Under the pieces are notes generated by a model that made no database searches, had not been told where the DNA came from, and worked only from the letters and a program-made list of their open reading frames with translations. From Paenibacillus sp. FSL W8-0186 (GTDB taxonomy: Bacteria; Bacillota; Bacilli; Paenibacillales; Paenibacillaceae), in contig NZ_CP150207.1 of NCBI RefSeq assembly GCF_037969765.1, positions 2,094,001 through 2,158,000 of the forward strand: DNA of 64,000 nt, read 5' to 3'. Of the stretch, positions 1-8,367 are shown in pieces (the first letter of the stretch is position 1; every line of letters starts with the position of its first letter). The position numbers and the translations under genes are program-made.

Positions 1-1
1 G

Positions 2-550
2 ATCGGTGGAATCTTCTACACTTTGTTGATCATCGTCATGATCGTCGACTATAACGTATATATGAAGCAGTTCGCCAACATGCAGATTATCGGCATCATC
101 ATGTTGATTTTCTTGATCTTGCTGTCGGTTTCCTTATTCAATTTCTTTTCATTGGTTGCCCACTATCATTTGAAAACTTCGCTTCTTATTAAGAATGCGA
201 TCTTGTTGACCATCCTCCGTCCGTTCCGCGTGTTATCGACGGTGCTTTGCGTCATTGCGCTGGGATTCATTACGATGCAGTTCACATGGCTGATCTTGTT
301 CGGCTTCGGTACGCTTGCCGCATTCGTTGCCTTCTACAATTTCAATGTCAGTTATAACAAGCTTCAGGAGAAGGTGGAGAAGATGCGCGTAGCGGAGGAA
401 GGCTCGAAAGACGGCGAAGAAGACAGCACCGACGCTGAAGGAAACGAAGGAGCCGGGAATGACCGCGAAGACCGTGAGCATGCCGGAAATACAGAAGGGC
501 CAACGGCTGAGCTGCCGGATGACAGCAGTAAGGATCAGACAAAATCCTAG
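2..550 (+). CDS. YesL-like (DUF624) membrane protein, 3' part only
   Basis: The frame is open from base 2 with no start before it, so the gene begins upstream of the window; TTG 23 is only the first in-frame start-like codon. The visible part has three to four hydrophobic segments (about residues 1-15, 30-55, 75-110 of the visible part). It ends in a long hydrophilic tail rich in Glu, Asp and Gly. Spacing of segments and motifs such as FNFFSLVAHYHL and LRPFRVLSTVLC resemble the YesL/DUF624 family of integral membrane proteins, often linked to sugar-uptake operons. The acidic tail is longer than I expect for the family. Function is unknown; family assignment is by resemblance only. Confidence 0.6.
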   Translation: MGGIFYTLLIIVMIVDYNVYMKQFANMQIIGIIMLIFLILLSVSLFNFFSLVAHYHLKTSLLIKNAILLTILRPFRVLSTVLCVIALGFITMQFTWLILFGFGTLAAFVAFYNFNVSYNKLQEKVEKMRVAEEGSKDGEEDSTDAEGNEGAGNDREDREHAGNTEGPTAELPDDSSKDQTKS

Positions 551-587
551 GCCGAGTTTACAAATTTTACAAACTGCCTATATTAGG

Positions 588-616
588 TTTACATTTAGAA
601 ATAGAAGGACTATAAT
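588..616 (+). promoter_or_regulatory. Sigma-A promoter of the 6S-like RNA
   Basis: TTTACA (588-593), a 17-nt spacer and a perfect TATAAT (611-616). The start of transcription should fall near 623, exactly where the foldable RNA begins. Confidence 0.75.
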
Positions 617-622
617 AGGTTT

Positions 623-813
623 ACGTCCTGCGATGTGCGTTTCGGTTCCAAGTTGTTTTGAACCAATGACAATGTCCAGGGAGACTTAAATTGCTTCGCT
701 GCTGAAAGGCCCTATCTATTAGATCAGGGGACTTCAAAGGCGCTGCTGCGGTCACCCACCTGCTGATGCAGGTTCGAGACAGTGTAACCGGACGGCATAG
801 GCGGGTCTACATA
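623..813 (+). ncRNA. ssrS: Probable 6S RNA (RNA polymerase-binding regulator)
   Basis: No ORF fits here, but the RNA that would start at the promoter above folds as 6S RNA does. A closing stem is made by three blocks: CCTGC with GCGGG, ATGT with GCAT, and CGGTT with AACCG. There is a large central bubble and a long imperfect apical hairpin around GGCCCTATCTATTAGATCAG. A small hairpin, ACCTGC-TGAT-GCAGGT, lies on the 3' side of the bubble, as in Firmicutes 6S RNAs. Length of about 190 nt fits. 6S RNA mimics an open promoter and sequesters sigma-A holoenzyme in stationary phase. Ends are approximate; no family search was possible. Confidence 0.72.
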
Positions 814-825
814 TTCAATGATGAC

Positions 826-871
826 AGCACCCTGTCCCTTTATGGAGTAAAGGTACCAGGGTGCTTTTGTT
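826..871 (+). terminator. Rho-independent terminator after the 6S-like RNA
   Basis: AGCACCCTG pairs with CAGGGTGCT, with an inner CCCTTTA/TAAAGG stem, followed by a T-rich run. Confidence 0.75.
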
Positions 872-953
872 TGTTACGCAACAATGTTAAACTAGATACA
901 AATGTAGTACATACACCCTATGTCTCGTGACGAGTAACGAAGGAGGAAGTAGA

Positions 954-1346
954 GTGTCAATCAAGAGAACCCTCATCGGCATATTCCGCAGCCAGGAAGG
1001 TACGAGCGACCGTGCGAAAGTGCCCGAAATGAAAACAAGGTATTATCAGCTATCCAAGGATCGAATTTGGGAGGAAGTCTCCTCGACGTTAAAGAAAATT
1101 CCAGGGTATAAAGTGCTGCACGAGGTGCAGTCTGTCGGCGAAATTACGCTGGAGAAGAAAACCGCGTTGGGCCGCACGATGGATATTACCGTATCGATCG
1201 TGTCGACAGGGCCGCTTCGCAGTGCGGTGGACATCTACTCGGCGACGAGGGGGTCGTTGGGGGATTTGGGCAGCAACTATCGCAATATCCTCAATCTTTA
1301 TGCGGCACTGGACAAGAAGCTCGGGGCTTATAAAGTAACTTCATAA
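954..1346 (+). CDS. Conserved protein resembling DUF1499
   Basis: About 130 residues, soluble, no signal peptide. I prefer GTG 954 because AAGGAGGAA (939-947) lies 6 nt ahead of it; the upstream in-frame GTG 927 would place that SD inside the gene. The C-terminal half (SAVDIYSATRGSLGDLGSN) recalls the RSxSR-G-x-D-L-G-x-N pattern of DUF1499 proteins, whose role is unknown. It stands alone between the 6S-like RNA and the convergent tpx gene and ends at a shared bidirectional terminator. Confidence 0.65.
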   Translation: MSIKRTLIGIFRSQEGTSDRAKVPEMKTRYYQLSKDRIWEEVSSTLKKIPGYKVLHEVQSVGEITLEKKTALGRTMDITVSIVSTGPLRSAVDIYSATRGSLGDLGSNYRNILNLYAALDKKLGAYKVTS

Positions 1347-1352
1347 TTAAAC

Positions 1353-1390
1353 AAAAGCGAGCAGGGAGGTTTATCCTCCTACTCGCTTTT
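1353..1390. terminator. Bidirectional terminator
   Basis: AAAAGCGAG...CTCGCTTTT with an inner AGG/CCT stem lies between convergent genes (954-1346 and tpx) and has A and T runs on both sides. Confidence 0.85.
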
Positions 1391-1417
1391 CTTGTTCAAT
1401 AGGGTTATTGCAACTTA

Positions 1418-1936
1418 TTACAGAAGGGCTTTAACTGCAGCAATTGCATTTTCATAGTTCGGATGTTCAGTCATTTCACTCAGGTACTCGACATAAGTGA
1501 TTTTATTGTCTTTGTCGATAACGAACACGGAGCGGTGATCCAACTTGAATTCATTAATCAACACGCCATATGCCTGGCCAAAGGAATTGTCCTTATAGTC
1601 GGACAGTGTTACGACGCGGTCAACGCCTGCGGCACCGCACCAGCGGGCTTGAGCGAATGGGAGATCCGCGCTGACAGTAAGGATAACGACGTCGTCGCCA
1701 AGGCTGGCAGCTTCTTCGTTAAAGCGGCGAGTTTGCGCATCGCAAACGCCGGTGTCCAGGGAGGGGACAACACTGATCAGCTTGATTTTACCTGCAAAAT
1801 CCTGAAGAGTTGCTTCTTCGAGCAAATTTTTACTTAAACGGAAGTCTGGAGCCGTATCGCCAACCTTCAGCTCAGGACCTACCAGAGTAATTGGATTGCC
1901 TTTAAATGTTGCCACATTTGTACGTTGTTGTGCCAA
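1418..1936 (-). CDS. tpx: Thiol peroxidase (atypical 2-Cys peroxiredoxin)
   Basis: Reduces hydrogen peroxide and organic hydroperoxides in the cytoplasm using thioredoxin. The 172-residue product has the Tpx signature: peroxidatic Cys65 in [15 protein letters not shown] and resolving Cys100 in [12 protein letters not shown], with the usual ~35-residue spacing. The start is TTG 1936: TAGGAGGAG sits 7 nt upstream on the minus strand, while the longer frame to 1972 has no ribosome site and adds 12 residues foreign to Tpx. It is monocistronic, convergent with the gene before it and divergent from the rhomboid gene. Confidence 0.95.
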   Translation of the reverse strand: MAQQRTNVATFKGNPITLVGPELKVGDTAPDFRLSKNLLEEATLQDFAGKIKLISVVPSLDTGVCDAQTRRFNEEAASLGDDVVILTVSADLPFAQARWCGAAGVDRVVTLSDYKDNSFGQAYGVLINEFKLDHRSVFVIDKDNKITYVEYLSEMTEHPNYENAIAAVKALL

Positions 1937-2037
1937 AATGTATCTCCTCCTAAAACAATTTTGTGAAAGCACCTAATTTTAATTATAATCTTTTTATAAA
2001 GAGATTGTCCAACATTAGGAAGAAAGGTTCGGATCGT

Positions 2038-2640
2038 ATGATATTTATTCGCTATGAGAATTGGAGAACCTATTTGAAATCGTACCCGGTGACCTGCCTT
2101 ATTCTCGCAATCAATATTGTAATGTTTGTTCTAACTGCCGTCGGGCCGGAGGAAGCCATCCTTGAATACGGGGCTATGATAAATAGAGAGCCTTATACCA
2201 GCGAATGGTGGCGCTTTGTCGCCTCGATATTCCTGCATTTCAATTTCGGGCATCTGTTTTCCAACAGCTTCGGGATCCTGATCTTTACGCCTCCGATGGA
2301 ACGGCTGCTCGGCTCCTGGCGGTATGTCCTGCTCTATTTAGGCAGCGGCATTGTCGGCAATCTGATCACGATGGGAATCTATCAGCATTCGTCCATGGTG
2401 CATATTTCTGCAGGGGCATCAGGCGCCATTTACGGAATTTATGGAGCTTTCCTGTATGTGGCATTGTTTCAACGGCAATTTATGGACGAAGCTTCCCGCA
2501 AGACGCTGTACAGCCTGCTTATCGTCGGGATTGTCTTCTCGTTCCTCGTGCCGCAGGTGAACTGGATCGCCCACTTAGGCGGATTTATCGGCGGCTTCTT
2601 CATCTATGGATTGATCATTCGCCTGCTAAAACGACGTTGA
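2038..2640 (+). CDS. Rhomboid-family intramembrane serine protease
   Basis: About 200 residues with six predicted membrane segments. Catalytic Ser128 lies in GASGA (126-130) and His179 in NWIAHLGGF, giving the rhomboid Ser-His dyad. The HFNFGHLFSN block (68-77) supplies the conserved His and Asn of the L1/TM2 region. It cleaves membrane-protein substrates in or near the bilayer; the substrate is unknown. ATG 2038 is preferred over the upstream frame start at 1963, since AGGAAGAAAGG lies about 10 nt ahead of it and the longer version adds a charged stretch. Confidence 0.9.
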   Translation: MIFIRYENWRTYLKSYPVTCLILAINIVMFVLTAVGPEEAILEYGAMINREPYTSEWWRFVASIFLHFNFGHLFSNSFGILIFTPPMERLLGSWRYVLLYLGSGIVGNLITMGIYQHSSMVHISAGASGAIYGIYGAFLYVALFQRQFMDEASRKTLYSLLIVGIVFSFLVPQVNWIAHLGGFIGGFFIYGLIIRLLKRR

Positions 2641-2738
2641 ACCCCTTGAAGGTAAATGGTAAAGTTATGTTAGAGCAAAAATAATGGCAAGTTACCCATA
2701 TGGGTTATGACAGGAATCGAAATGGAGCGATCAGATTC

Positions 2739-3647
2739 GTGGAATTAAGACAACTGCAATACTTTGTGAAGGTGGCGAAGAAGGAGCATGTTACACAGGC
2801 AGCCGAAGAACTTCACGTGGCCCAGTCTGCGGTAAGCAGGCAAATCCACCAGCTGGAGCAGGAGCTTGGCGTTGACTTGTTCATGCAAAAGGGAAGAAAT
2901 CTGCATTTGACTGCGGTAGGACAGCTATTTTGCAGCCGGGTGGAGACGATCCTCAAAGATTTGGATCGCGCCGTAAATGAAGTTCACGAGTTTATTGATC
3001 CAGAGCAAGGCGAAATTCGTCTCGGATTTCCACATAGCCTCGGTGTTCATGTTATTCCTAGTGTAGTTGCCGAATTCCGTAAGTTGTATCCGAATGTAAA
3101 GTTCAGATTCAAGCAGGGAATGTACCCGACACTCATTCGTGATGTCGTATCAGCCGAAGTGGATTTGGCCTTCATCTCTCCTTTTCCAGAGAACCATAAT
3201 CAGGTTGCGGGCAACGTCGTACTGACGGAGGATTTGGTGGCGATTCTGCCGCCGGGCCATCCGCTCGCCAATGAGCAGAGCATTAAGCTCAACCAATTGA
3301 AAGACGATAAATTCATCTTGTTCAGCAAAGGTTATTCTTTAAGACCTATCGTGTGGCATGCTTGTCTGGAAGCCGGATTCACGCCGAAAATCGCCTTTGA
3401 AGGCGAGGAGACGGATACGATCCGCGGCTTAGTCGCTGCCGGGATGGGCGTCAGTCTCCTGCCTGAAGTGGCGCTATTCCAGAGCTTCACGCTGCAGCCG
3501 GCCCGGGTTCGCATTTCTACGCCGAAAGTAACGAGAACGATCGGGCTGATTCACCGAGCCGACGATAAACTTCCGCTGGTCGCGCAATCCTTCCGCATAT
3601 TTCTGCTAGAATATTTCGGACTGCAACCGGACACGCCGCCAAGTTAA
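2739..3647 (+). CDS. LysR-family transcriptional regulator, GltC-like
   Basis: A 302-residue regulator when started at GTG 2739 (protein MELRQLQYFVKVAKK); a start at ATG 2700 would add 13 non-conserved residues. The N-terminal winged helix-turn-helix carries VTQAAEELHVAQSAVSRQI. The remainder is a type-2 periplasmic-binding-like effector domain. By memory it is closest to GltC, the activator of glutamate synthase genes, through motifs such as GFPHSLG and GLVAAGMGVSLLPE. No gltAB genes are nearby, so its targets are unknown. Confidence 0.88.
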   Translation: MELRQLQYFVKVAKKEHVTQAAEELHVAQSAVSRQIHQLEQELGVDLFMQKGRNLHLTAVGQLFCSRVETILKDLDRAVNEVHEFIDPEQGEIRLGFPHSLGVHVIPSVVAEFRKLYPNVKFRFKQGMYPTLIRDVVSAEVDLAFISPFPENHNQVAGNVVLTEDLVAILPPGHPLANEQSIKLNQLKDDKFILFSKGYSLRPIVWHACLEAGFTPKIAFEGEETDTIRGLVAAGMGVSLLPEVALFQSFTLQPARVRISTPKVTRTIGLIHRADDKLPLVAQSFRIFLLEYFGLQPDTPPS

Positions 3648-3664
3648 TAACTGGCGGCGTTTGT
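3633..3664 (+). terminator. Terminator overlapping the LysR stop codon
   Basis: ACGCCGCCA / TGGCGGCGT with a 10-nt loop that contains the TAA stop, followed by TTGTTCTT. Confidence 0.8.
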
Positions 3665-3697
3665 TCTTAGGCATGATCCCAAATAATTAACCATAAT

Positions 3698-3738
3698 AAA
3701 GCCCAGCCTATACGGAAATAGCCGTATGGCTGGGCTTT
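3698..3738 (+). terminator. Second, stronger terminator
   Basis: AAAGCCCAGCC and ATACGG pair with CCGTAT and GGCTGGGCTTTT. It insulates the LysR gene from the ABC operon downstream. Confidence 0.8.
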
Positions 3739-3894
3739 TCCGCAGCTTGAGCGGGTTTGTTGTTGACTCCGTGTATTTTATTTTAGTTTTGCTCTTATTT
3801 TACTATACTTTTATTTTCGCACAGTATACTAGGGTTCAAGACCTGAAACGTAATGATTGTGCGAATAACAAATGAGGCGTGGTGAAGAGTAGCA

Positions 3895-4770
3895 ATGGAG
3901 TTGAAGATTGAGCATGTAACCAAATCCTATGGCTCAAAACAAGTGCTAAACCAGGTCACCCTGCATCTAAAGCCGGGTATTCTGGGACTGCTGGGACCGA
4001 ATGGGGCAGGTAAATCAACCTTGATGAGAATGCTGTCGACGTTAGAAAAGCCTACTTCCGGAGTAATTACTTGGAACAGTGTGGATATCGCGCAGCATCC
4101 GGATGAATTGCGCGCCGAACTCGGCTATTTGCCGCAGGACTTCGGCGTGTATCCGAATATGACCCCCGTGGAATTTCTGGAGTATATGGCTGCGATGAAG
4201 GGGTTAACGCTAAAATCGGCAAGGAAGAGGATCGATGAACTGCTCGAAATTTTAAATTTATCCAATGACCGCAAGAAGCTATTGGGGGGATTTTCCGGCG
4301 GGATGAAGCAGCGCGTAGGTATCGCCCAGGCACTGTTAAATGATCCTTCGCTGCTCATCGTGGATGAGCCGACCGTGGGTCTTGATCCTGAGGAACGCAT
4401 CCGCTTCAGAAATCTGCTATCGACGATGTCCTCCAACCGGATCGTCATTCTCTCTACGCATATCGTTACGGATATCGAGTCGATTGCTCCGGATATCGCA
4501 ATCCTTTTCAGAGGCAGACTCGTGAATTTTACGACGCCGGAAGGCTTGATCCAGAGGGCAGATAACAAGGTGTGGCTAAGCATATTCCCTTCTTCCGAGC
4601 TGCAGGAGATGCAGGAGAAGTATATTATTAGCAGCGCCATACACCGTAGCGACGGGGTGCATGCCCGGATCGTTTCTGATTTCCGCCCTTCCCAGAATGC
4701 TGTTCTGCTTCCTTCTACGCTGGAGGATGCGTACCTGTACGCCGTCTCTCCATTAGGAGGGGCGTCATGA
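3895..4770 (+). CDS. ABC transporter ATP-binding protein
   Basis: A 291-residue ATPase. Walker A is GPNGAGKST (34-42), the ABC signature FSGGMKQ (133-139) and Walker B LLIVDEPT (153-160), followed by the D-loop and the switch His in ILSTH. It has a ~70-residue C-terminal extension, as in ATPases that pair with large multi-TM permeases. It overlaps the permease start by ATGA, so the two are translationally coupled. The operon continues with a DUF4097 lipoprotein and faces a two-component system. Transported substrate unknown; an envelope-stress or peptide-antibiotic role is an inference from context. Confidence 0.92.
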   Translation: MELKIEHVTKSYGSKQVLNQVTLHLKPGILGLLGPNGAGKSTLMRMLSTLEKPTSGVITWNSVDIAQHPDELRAELGYLPQDFGVYPNMTPVEFLEYMAAMKGLTLKSARKRIDELLEILNLSNDRKKLLGGFSGGMKQRVGIAQALLNDPSLLIVDEPTVGLDPEERIRFRNLLSTMSSNRIVILSTHIVTDIESIAPDIAILFRGRLVNFTTPEGLIQRADNKVWLSIFPSSELQEMQEKYIISSAIHRSDGVHARIVSDFRPSQNAVLLPSTLEDAYLYAVSPLGGAS

Positions 4771-6392
4771 GCAATGCATGGAGCACCTACTACTGTCTGA
4801 TTAAGAACAACCTGATCAAGCAAATGAGAAGCTACTCCTTCCTCATTGTCGTCCTGCTGACGTTGTTCCTGGGTTATGCCTGCGTGCCATCCCCTTCCAG
4901 CGGGTATCAGGTGTTCTATATTGGCGGAGTACGAGGCATTTACAATTCCGCATGGTTAGGCGGGATGGTCACGATGATGTCCACGCTGCTGTTGTGGCTG
5001 TTTGCCTTCTTTATGCTGCGCAGCCAGGTTTCCGAGGATCAGAGGCTAAAGGTCGGGCAGATCATTGCTTCGACGCCGGTTTCTAATTTCCGCTACATTT
5101 TTAGCAAAGCAATCTCCAACTATGTTGTATTGCTTGTGATCGAGCTGCTGTTGTTTCTGGCGTTTATGGGAATGCAGTTAATCCGCGGGGAAGACTATTA
5201 TATTCATATCGCCGATTACTTGCAGCCATTCGCCTTCATTGTCATGCCCTCGCTGCTCGTACTGGCGGCATTGACTGTATTGTTCGACGTGATGCCCGGT
5301 TTGAAGGGTGTCGTGGGGAATATTATTTTTTTTGCCCTATGGGTGTGCTGTAGTATCGTGTCAATCGCTACGCCGAATAGTCTGCTGGATGTATTCGGTC
5401 TTGATATCATTCGTTCGGATATGGTACGGGAAGCTACGCTAAAATATGCGTTCCTGACTGCGAGCGAGGAGGGCGGAAGCTTCGGATATTATCCGGTGGA
5501 AAGCATCGGCCCTACGTTTGTCTGGCATGGCGTAGAATGGAGCCCGAGCCTGCTTATTTACCGATTGGCCTGGGTAGGCATCGCAGTGCTGCTTATTCTT
5601 GTTTCTTCCCTCGTATTCAACCGCTTCAGGACAAAAGAGAATGCCAAACGCAGTCACATCCCGGTTATTTATGAACCGAAGAAGGGTGTTGCTGCCAAGC
5701 CGGATCATAGCCATGAGTATAGGCTGTCCCCTGTCAAGAAAGAGAAGAGAGTCCGCATGATGAGACTAGTTCGGGCGGAGATATGCATGATGCTGAAAGA
5801 TTGTTCCATTTGGTGGTATCTGCTTGTACTGGGCAGTATGGCCGCGAGCCTTCTCATTCCGCTGGAAAACGTACAGAGCTGGCTGCCCGTACTAGCGTTA
5901 TGGCCGATTGCCATCTGGTCGCAAATGGGTACACGGGAGAAATTTTATTTTACCCGGGAATTGTTGATGTCCAGCTGTTCTCCGCTCAAAAGATTTTTTG
6001 CAGTTTGGGTTTCAGGAATTCTCATCACCCTGCTCGTATTCTCGGGAGCATTAGTCCACTTCATTCTGGATGGACAATGGGCGCACTTGACGGCCTGGCT
6101 GGTGAGTGTTCTATTCGTTCCGACGCTGGCCATGGCTTTGGGAACACTCAGCGGGACGAGGAAAATGTTTGAAGTCGTCTATATGTTGTGGTGGTATATG
6201 GGAGCGGTTAACAACCTTCCTAATCTTAACTTCCTGGGCGCCGGGACAAGCCAATCCCTACTATACGGCATATTGACATGCCTCCTGCTGATCATGGCTC
6301 TTGTTGGCCAGCAGATCAAAGCAGGAGTGCTGGGAGGTAGCGCTGCGAAAGGAAATAACTCGAAGCACTACGATAAAGGAGGGGTATCATGA
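4767..6392 (+). CDS. ABC transporter permease, large multi-spanning
   Basis: 541 residues in two halves. Each begins with a cytoplasmic amphipathic stretch (about residues 1-20 and 320-345) followed by about six hydrophobic segments, separated by a basic linker near residues 285-330. This resembles ABC-2 type permeases with duplicated membrane halves. It overlaps the ATPase gene by 4 nt and the lipoprotein gene by 4 nt, so all three are probably made in fixed proportion. No substrate-specific motif is recognisable. Confidence 0.85.
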   Translation: MSNAWSTYYCLIKNNLIKQMRSYSFLIVVLLTLFLGYACVPSPSSGYQVFYIGGVRGIYNSAWLGGMVTMMSTLLLWLFAFFMLRSQVSEDQRLKVGQIIASTPVSNFRYIFSKAISNYVVLLVIELLLFLAFMGMQLIRGEDYYIHIADYLQPFAFIVMPSLLVLAALTVLFDVMPGLKGVVGNIIFFALWVCCSIVSIATPNSLLDVFGLDIIRSDMVREATLKYAFLTASEEGGSFGYYPVESIGPTFVWHGVEWSPSLLIYRLAWVGIAVLLILVSSLVFNRFRTKENAKRSHIPVIYEPKKGVAAKPDHSHEYRLSPVKKEKRVRMMRLVRAEICMMLKDCSIWWYLLVLGSMAASLLIPLENVQSWLPVLALWPIAIWSQMGTREKFYFTRELLMSSCSPLKRFFAVWVSGILITLLVFSGALVHFILDGQWAHLTAWLVSVLFVPTLAMALGTLSGTRKMFEVVYMLWWYMGAVNNLPNLNFLGAGTSQSLLYGILTCLLLIMALVGQQIKAGVLGGSAAKGNNSKHYDKGGVS

Positions 6393-7195
6393 ATTTGATG
6401 ATTAACCGTAATATAAAAATGATTACTACGGCGTTGGCTGCGGTCTTGTCCCTGTCTCTTTCAGGCTGCGATTCCAAACCAAGCGTAAATAGTGCGGGCA
6501 AGACCTTCGATGGGACGCAAGTGGAGGAAATCATCCTAAATACGGACGGCCAAAATATTGAAATACGGCCTGCAGGCAGCTCTGAAATTAAGGTCAGCAC
6601 AAAAGGCGGAAAAGAAGCCATCGCCGAGTTGAACGGCAGTGTGTTGGATGTTAACTATGGCAGTTCCTCGAGTCTGGTTAACTTTAAGACAGACACCTTG
6701 CAGGTTGAGCTGCCGGATAAGCAATTCCGCAGAATCAGTCTGACGGCGTCGGCTGGGCAAATTAAAGGCGAAGATTTGAAAGCCGATGAGCTTGTTTTTA
6801 TAGGAGATTCGGGAAGGCTTGAAATTAAAGGCTTTGAGGGAAATCATATTCAAGGCAAAGTTGCTTCGGGAGACATTGAGCTTACCGGGATTACCGGTGA
6901 CTTCCATATCGAGAATGACACAGGGAATGTGAAGGTATCCCATAACGGGCAGCTGGGTCAAGGAAGCAGTATTAGAACCGGAACGGGAAAAGTCGAGATG
7001 GCTTTCGAGAATGCACCTGGCGCCCTGGAGATTGACGCTTCGACAGAATCCGGCAGGATCGAGTCGTCCCTGACTTCGGCGTCCGAAGTGAACGCTGCAG
7101 GAGCGGGGCAGGAATTAAAGACTAAGATCGGCTCTGCTGCCGACGCGCCGAATCTAACCATCAAATCATCTTCAGGAAGTATTTATATTAAATAA
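6389..7195 (+). CDS. DUF4097-type lipoprotein of the ABC operon
   Basis: 268 residues with a lipoprotein signal: basic N-terminus, hydrophobic core and lipobox LSGC with Cys27 as lipidation site. The mature part is a repetitive beta-rich sequence with recurring Gly-Asn/Ser-Gly strands (for example SASGQ-, DTGNVK, SSSGSIYIK), typical of the DUF4097 putative-adhesin beta-helix family. The protein should sit on the outer face of the membrane. GGAGGGG precedes ATG 6389. A second DUF4097 lipoprotein lies at 43776-44441 under a different regulator. Function is unknown; a role as external partner of the transporter is inferred from the coupled operon. Confidence 0.85.
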   Translation: MNLMINRNIKMITTALAAVLSLSLSGCDSKPSVNSAGKTFDGTQVEEIILNTDGQNIEIRPAGSSEIKVSTKGGKEAIAELNGSVLDVNYGSSSSLVNFKTDTLQVELPDKQFRRISLTASAGQIKGEDLKADELVFIGDSGRLEIKGFEGNHIQGKVASGDIELTGITGDFHIENDTGNVKVSHNGQLGQGSSIRTGTGKVEMAFENAPGALEIDASTESGRIESSLTSASEVNAAGAGQELKTKIGSAADAPNLTIKSSSGSIYIK

Positions 7196-7200
7196 AACAT

Positions 7201-7249
7201 CCCGCCCTGCTCCATCGTTGACTGTTGATTGTTGACGGAGAAGGGCGGG
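7201..7249. terminator. Bidirectional terminator between convergent operons
   Basis: CCCGCCCTGCTCC pairs with GGAGAAGGGCGGG around a 23-nt loop, between the lipoprotein stop and the histidine kinase stop. Confidence 0.75.
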
Positions 7250-7254
7250 TATTG

Positions 7255-8361
7255 TTATTTGGCAAAGGGGATGGTGATGTAGAAGGTAGTCCCCTTCTCC
7301 GGGATGCTGTTTACGGAAATATGCCCCCGATGGGCGAGTATCAAATCTTTAACGATCGACAGGCCAAGGCCCATGGAATGATGAGCGGAAGATGAGTCCG
7401 GCGTTGCTCCGCGATAGTATTTTTTGAACAAATTCTCCACAGTAGCGCGGTCCATTCCAACCCCGTTATCCTCAATCGTAACTTTAATGAATTCGTTCTG
7501 TACATTCGTTAGCTGTACCGAAATTGCCGTGCCTGGGGGATTGTGCATGACTGCATTGAGAAGCAGGTTCTGGATCGCCCGGTACAGCAAGCGCTGGTCA
7601 AAAGAGAACGGAATCAAATCCTCTTCGCAGTGAAAGCTTAAATCATACTCCTGTAAATCGGGGTCGTTCCAGGTATCCGCCAGCAGGCTCTTCAGGAACT
7701 CCACCAGGTTCGCCTCTTCCAGCCGCAGAGGGATCTGCGCCTTTGTTTCCTGGAGCCGGAGAGACAGGTTAAAATCCTGAATCAGGGCTTCCATATGCTT
7801 GCTCTTTTTGAGAATCTCCTGCATGAAGGAATGCTTCTCTTCCTCGCTCCAGGAATATTCCTCGTTCAAGAGCAGGGCAGAATAGCCGGATATATAGGTA
7901 AGCGGTGTTTTTAAATCATGGGAGATGCCGGCGATCCAGTCCTTCTTTAACTGCTCGAGCTTCTCTCTTTCCTGCTGGGATTTTCGGAGTTGGTCGGATA
8001 ATTCATAAATGTTGGTTATAATTTCGCGGAAAAGCCGGTAGGGTCTTTTGAGCTTATTCCGCTTCGTATACATTTTATCGCTGTCGGCAGGCTCTTGATA
8101 AATACCCTGCGATAAGCGGGATATCCAGGAGATGATCAGCCAGATTGGGCGGCTGAAATACCAGCTGAAGATCAGGCTCGAAACAATGATGCTGACCGCG
8201 AAAAGAACAAGCAGGATCAGGTCGTAGCCGGGCATCCCTTCATAAAGTCCCAGCATGGGCAGAATGCCGTCGATGATCAGCATGACGACGATTCCCATGC
8301 TTAATATCCAGGCAAATAATCCGGCGATAAAATGAATGCTGAAACGCAGCTTAATATTCAT
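7255..8361 (-). CDS. Membrane sensor histidine kinase
   Basis: 368 residues. Two membrane segments (about 10-32 and 47-69) enclose a very short extracellular loop (~14 residues), so the signal is probably sensed in the membrane or through a partner. A linker leads to the dimerisation box with phospho-acceptor His148 in ISHDLKTPL. The ATPase domain carries NLLLNAVMHN (N box), DNGVGM (G1) and GLGLSIVKD (G2). It lies 6 nt after the response regulator stop and is convergent with the ABC operon. The short loop is reminiscent of kinases that use an ABC transporter as the actual sensor, but that link is inference. Confidence 0.93.
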   Translation of the reverse strand: MNIKLRFSIHFIAGLFAWILSMGIVVMLIIDGILPMLGLYEGMPGYDLILLVLFAVSIIVSSLIFSWYFSRPIWLIISWISRLSQGIYQEPADSDKMYTKRNKLKRPYRLFREIITNIYELSDQLRKSQQEREKLEQLKKDWIAGISHDLKTPLTYISGYSALLLNEEYSWSEEEKHSFMQEILKKSKHMEALIQDFNLSLRLQETKAQIPLRLEEANLVEFLKSLLADTWNDPDLQEYDLSFHCEEDLIPFSFDQRLLYRAIQNLLLNAVMHNPPGTAISVQLTNVQNEFIKVTIEDNGVGMDRATVENLFKKYYRGATPDSSSAHHSMGLGLSIVKDLILAHRGHISVNSIPEKGTTFYITIPFAK

Positions 8362-8367
8362 GATACG

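Noticed and set aside
2205..2684. Frame overlapping the rhomboid gene
   Set aside because: A +1 shadow of the rhomboid coding region, rich in Arg and Ala, with no SD.
4125..4823. Antisense 232-codon frame over the ABC ATPase gene
   Set aside because: Composition is Ser/Ile-rich and patternless, no ribosome site, and the plus-strand gene has all ABC motifs.
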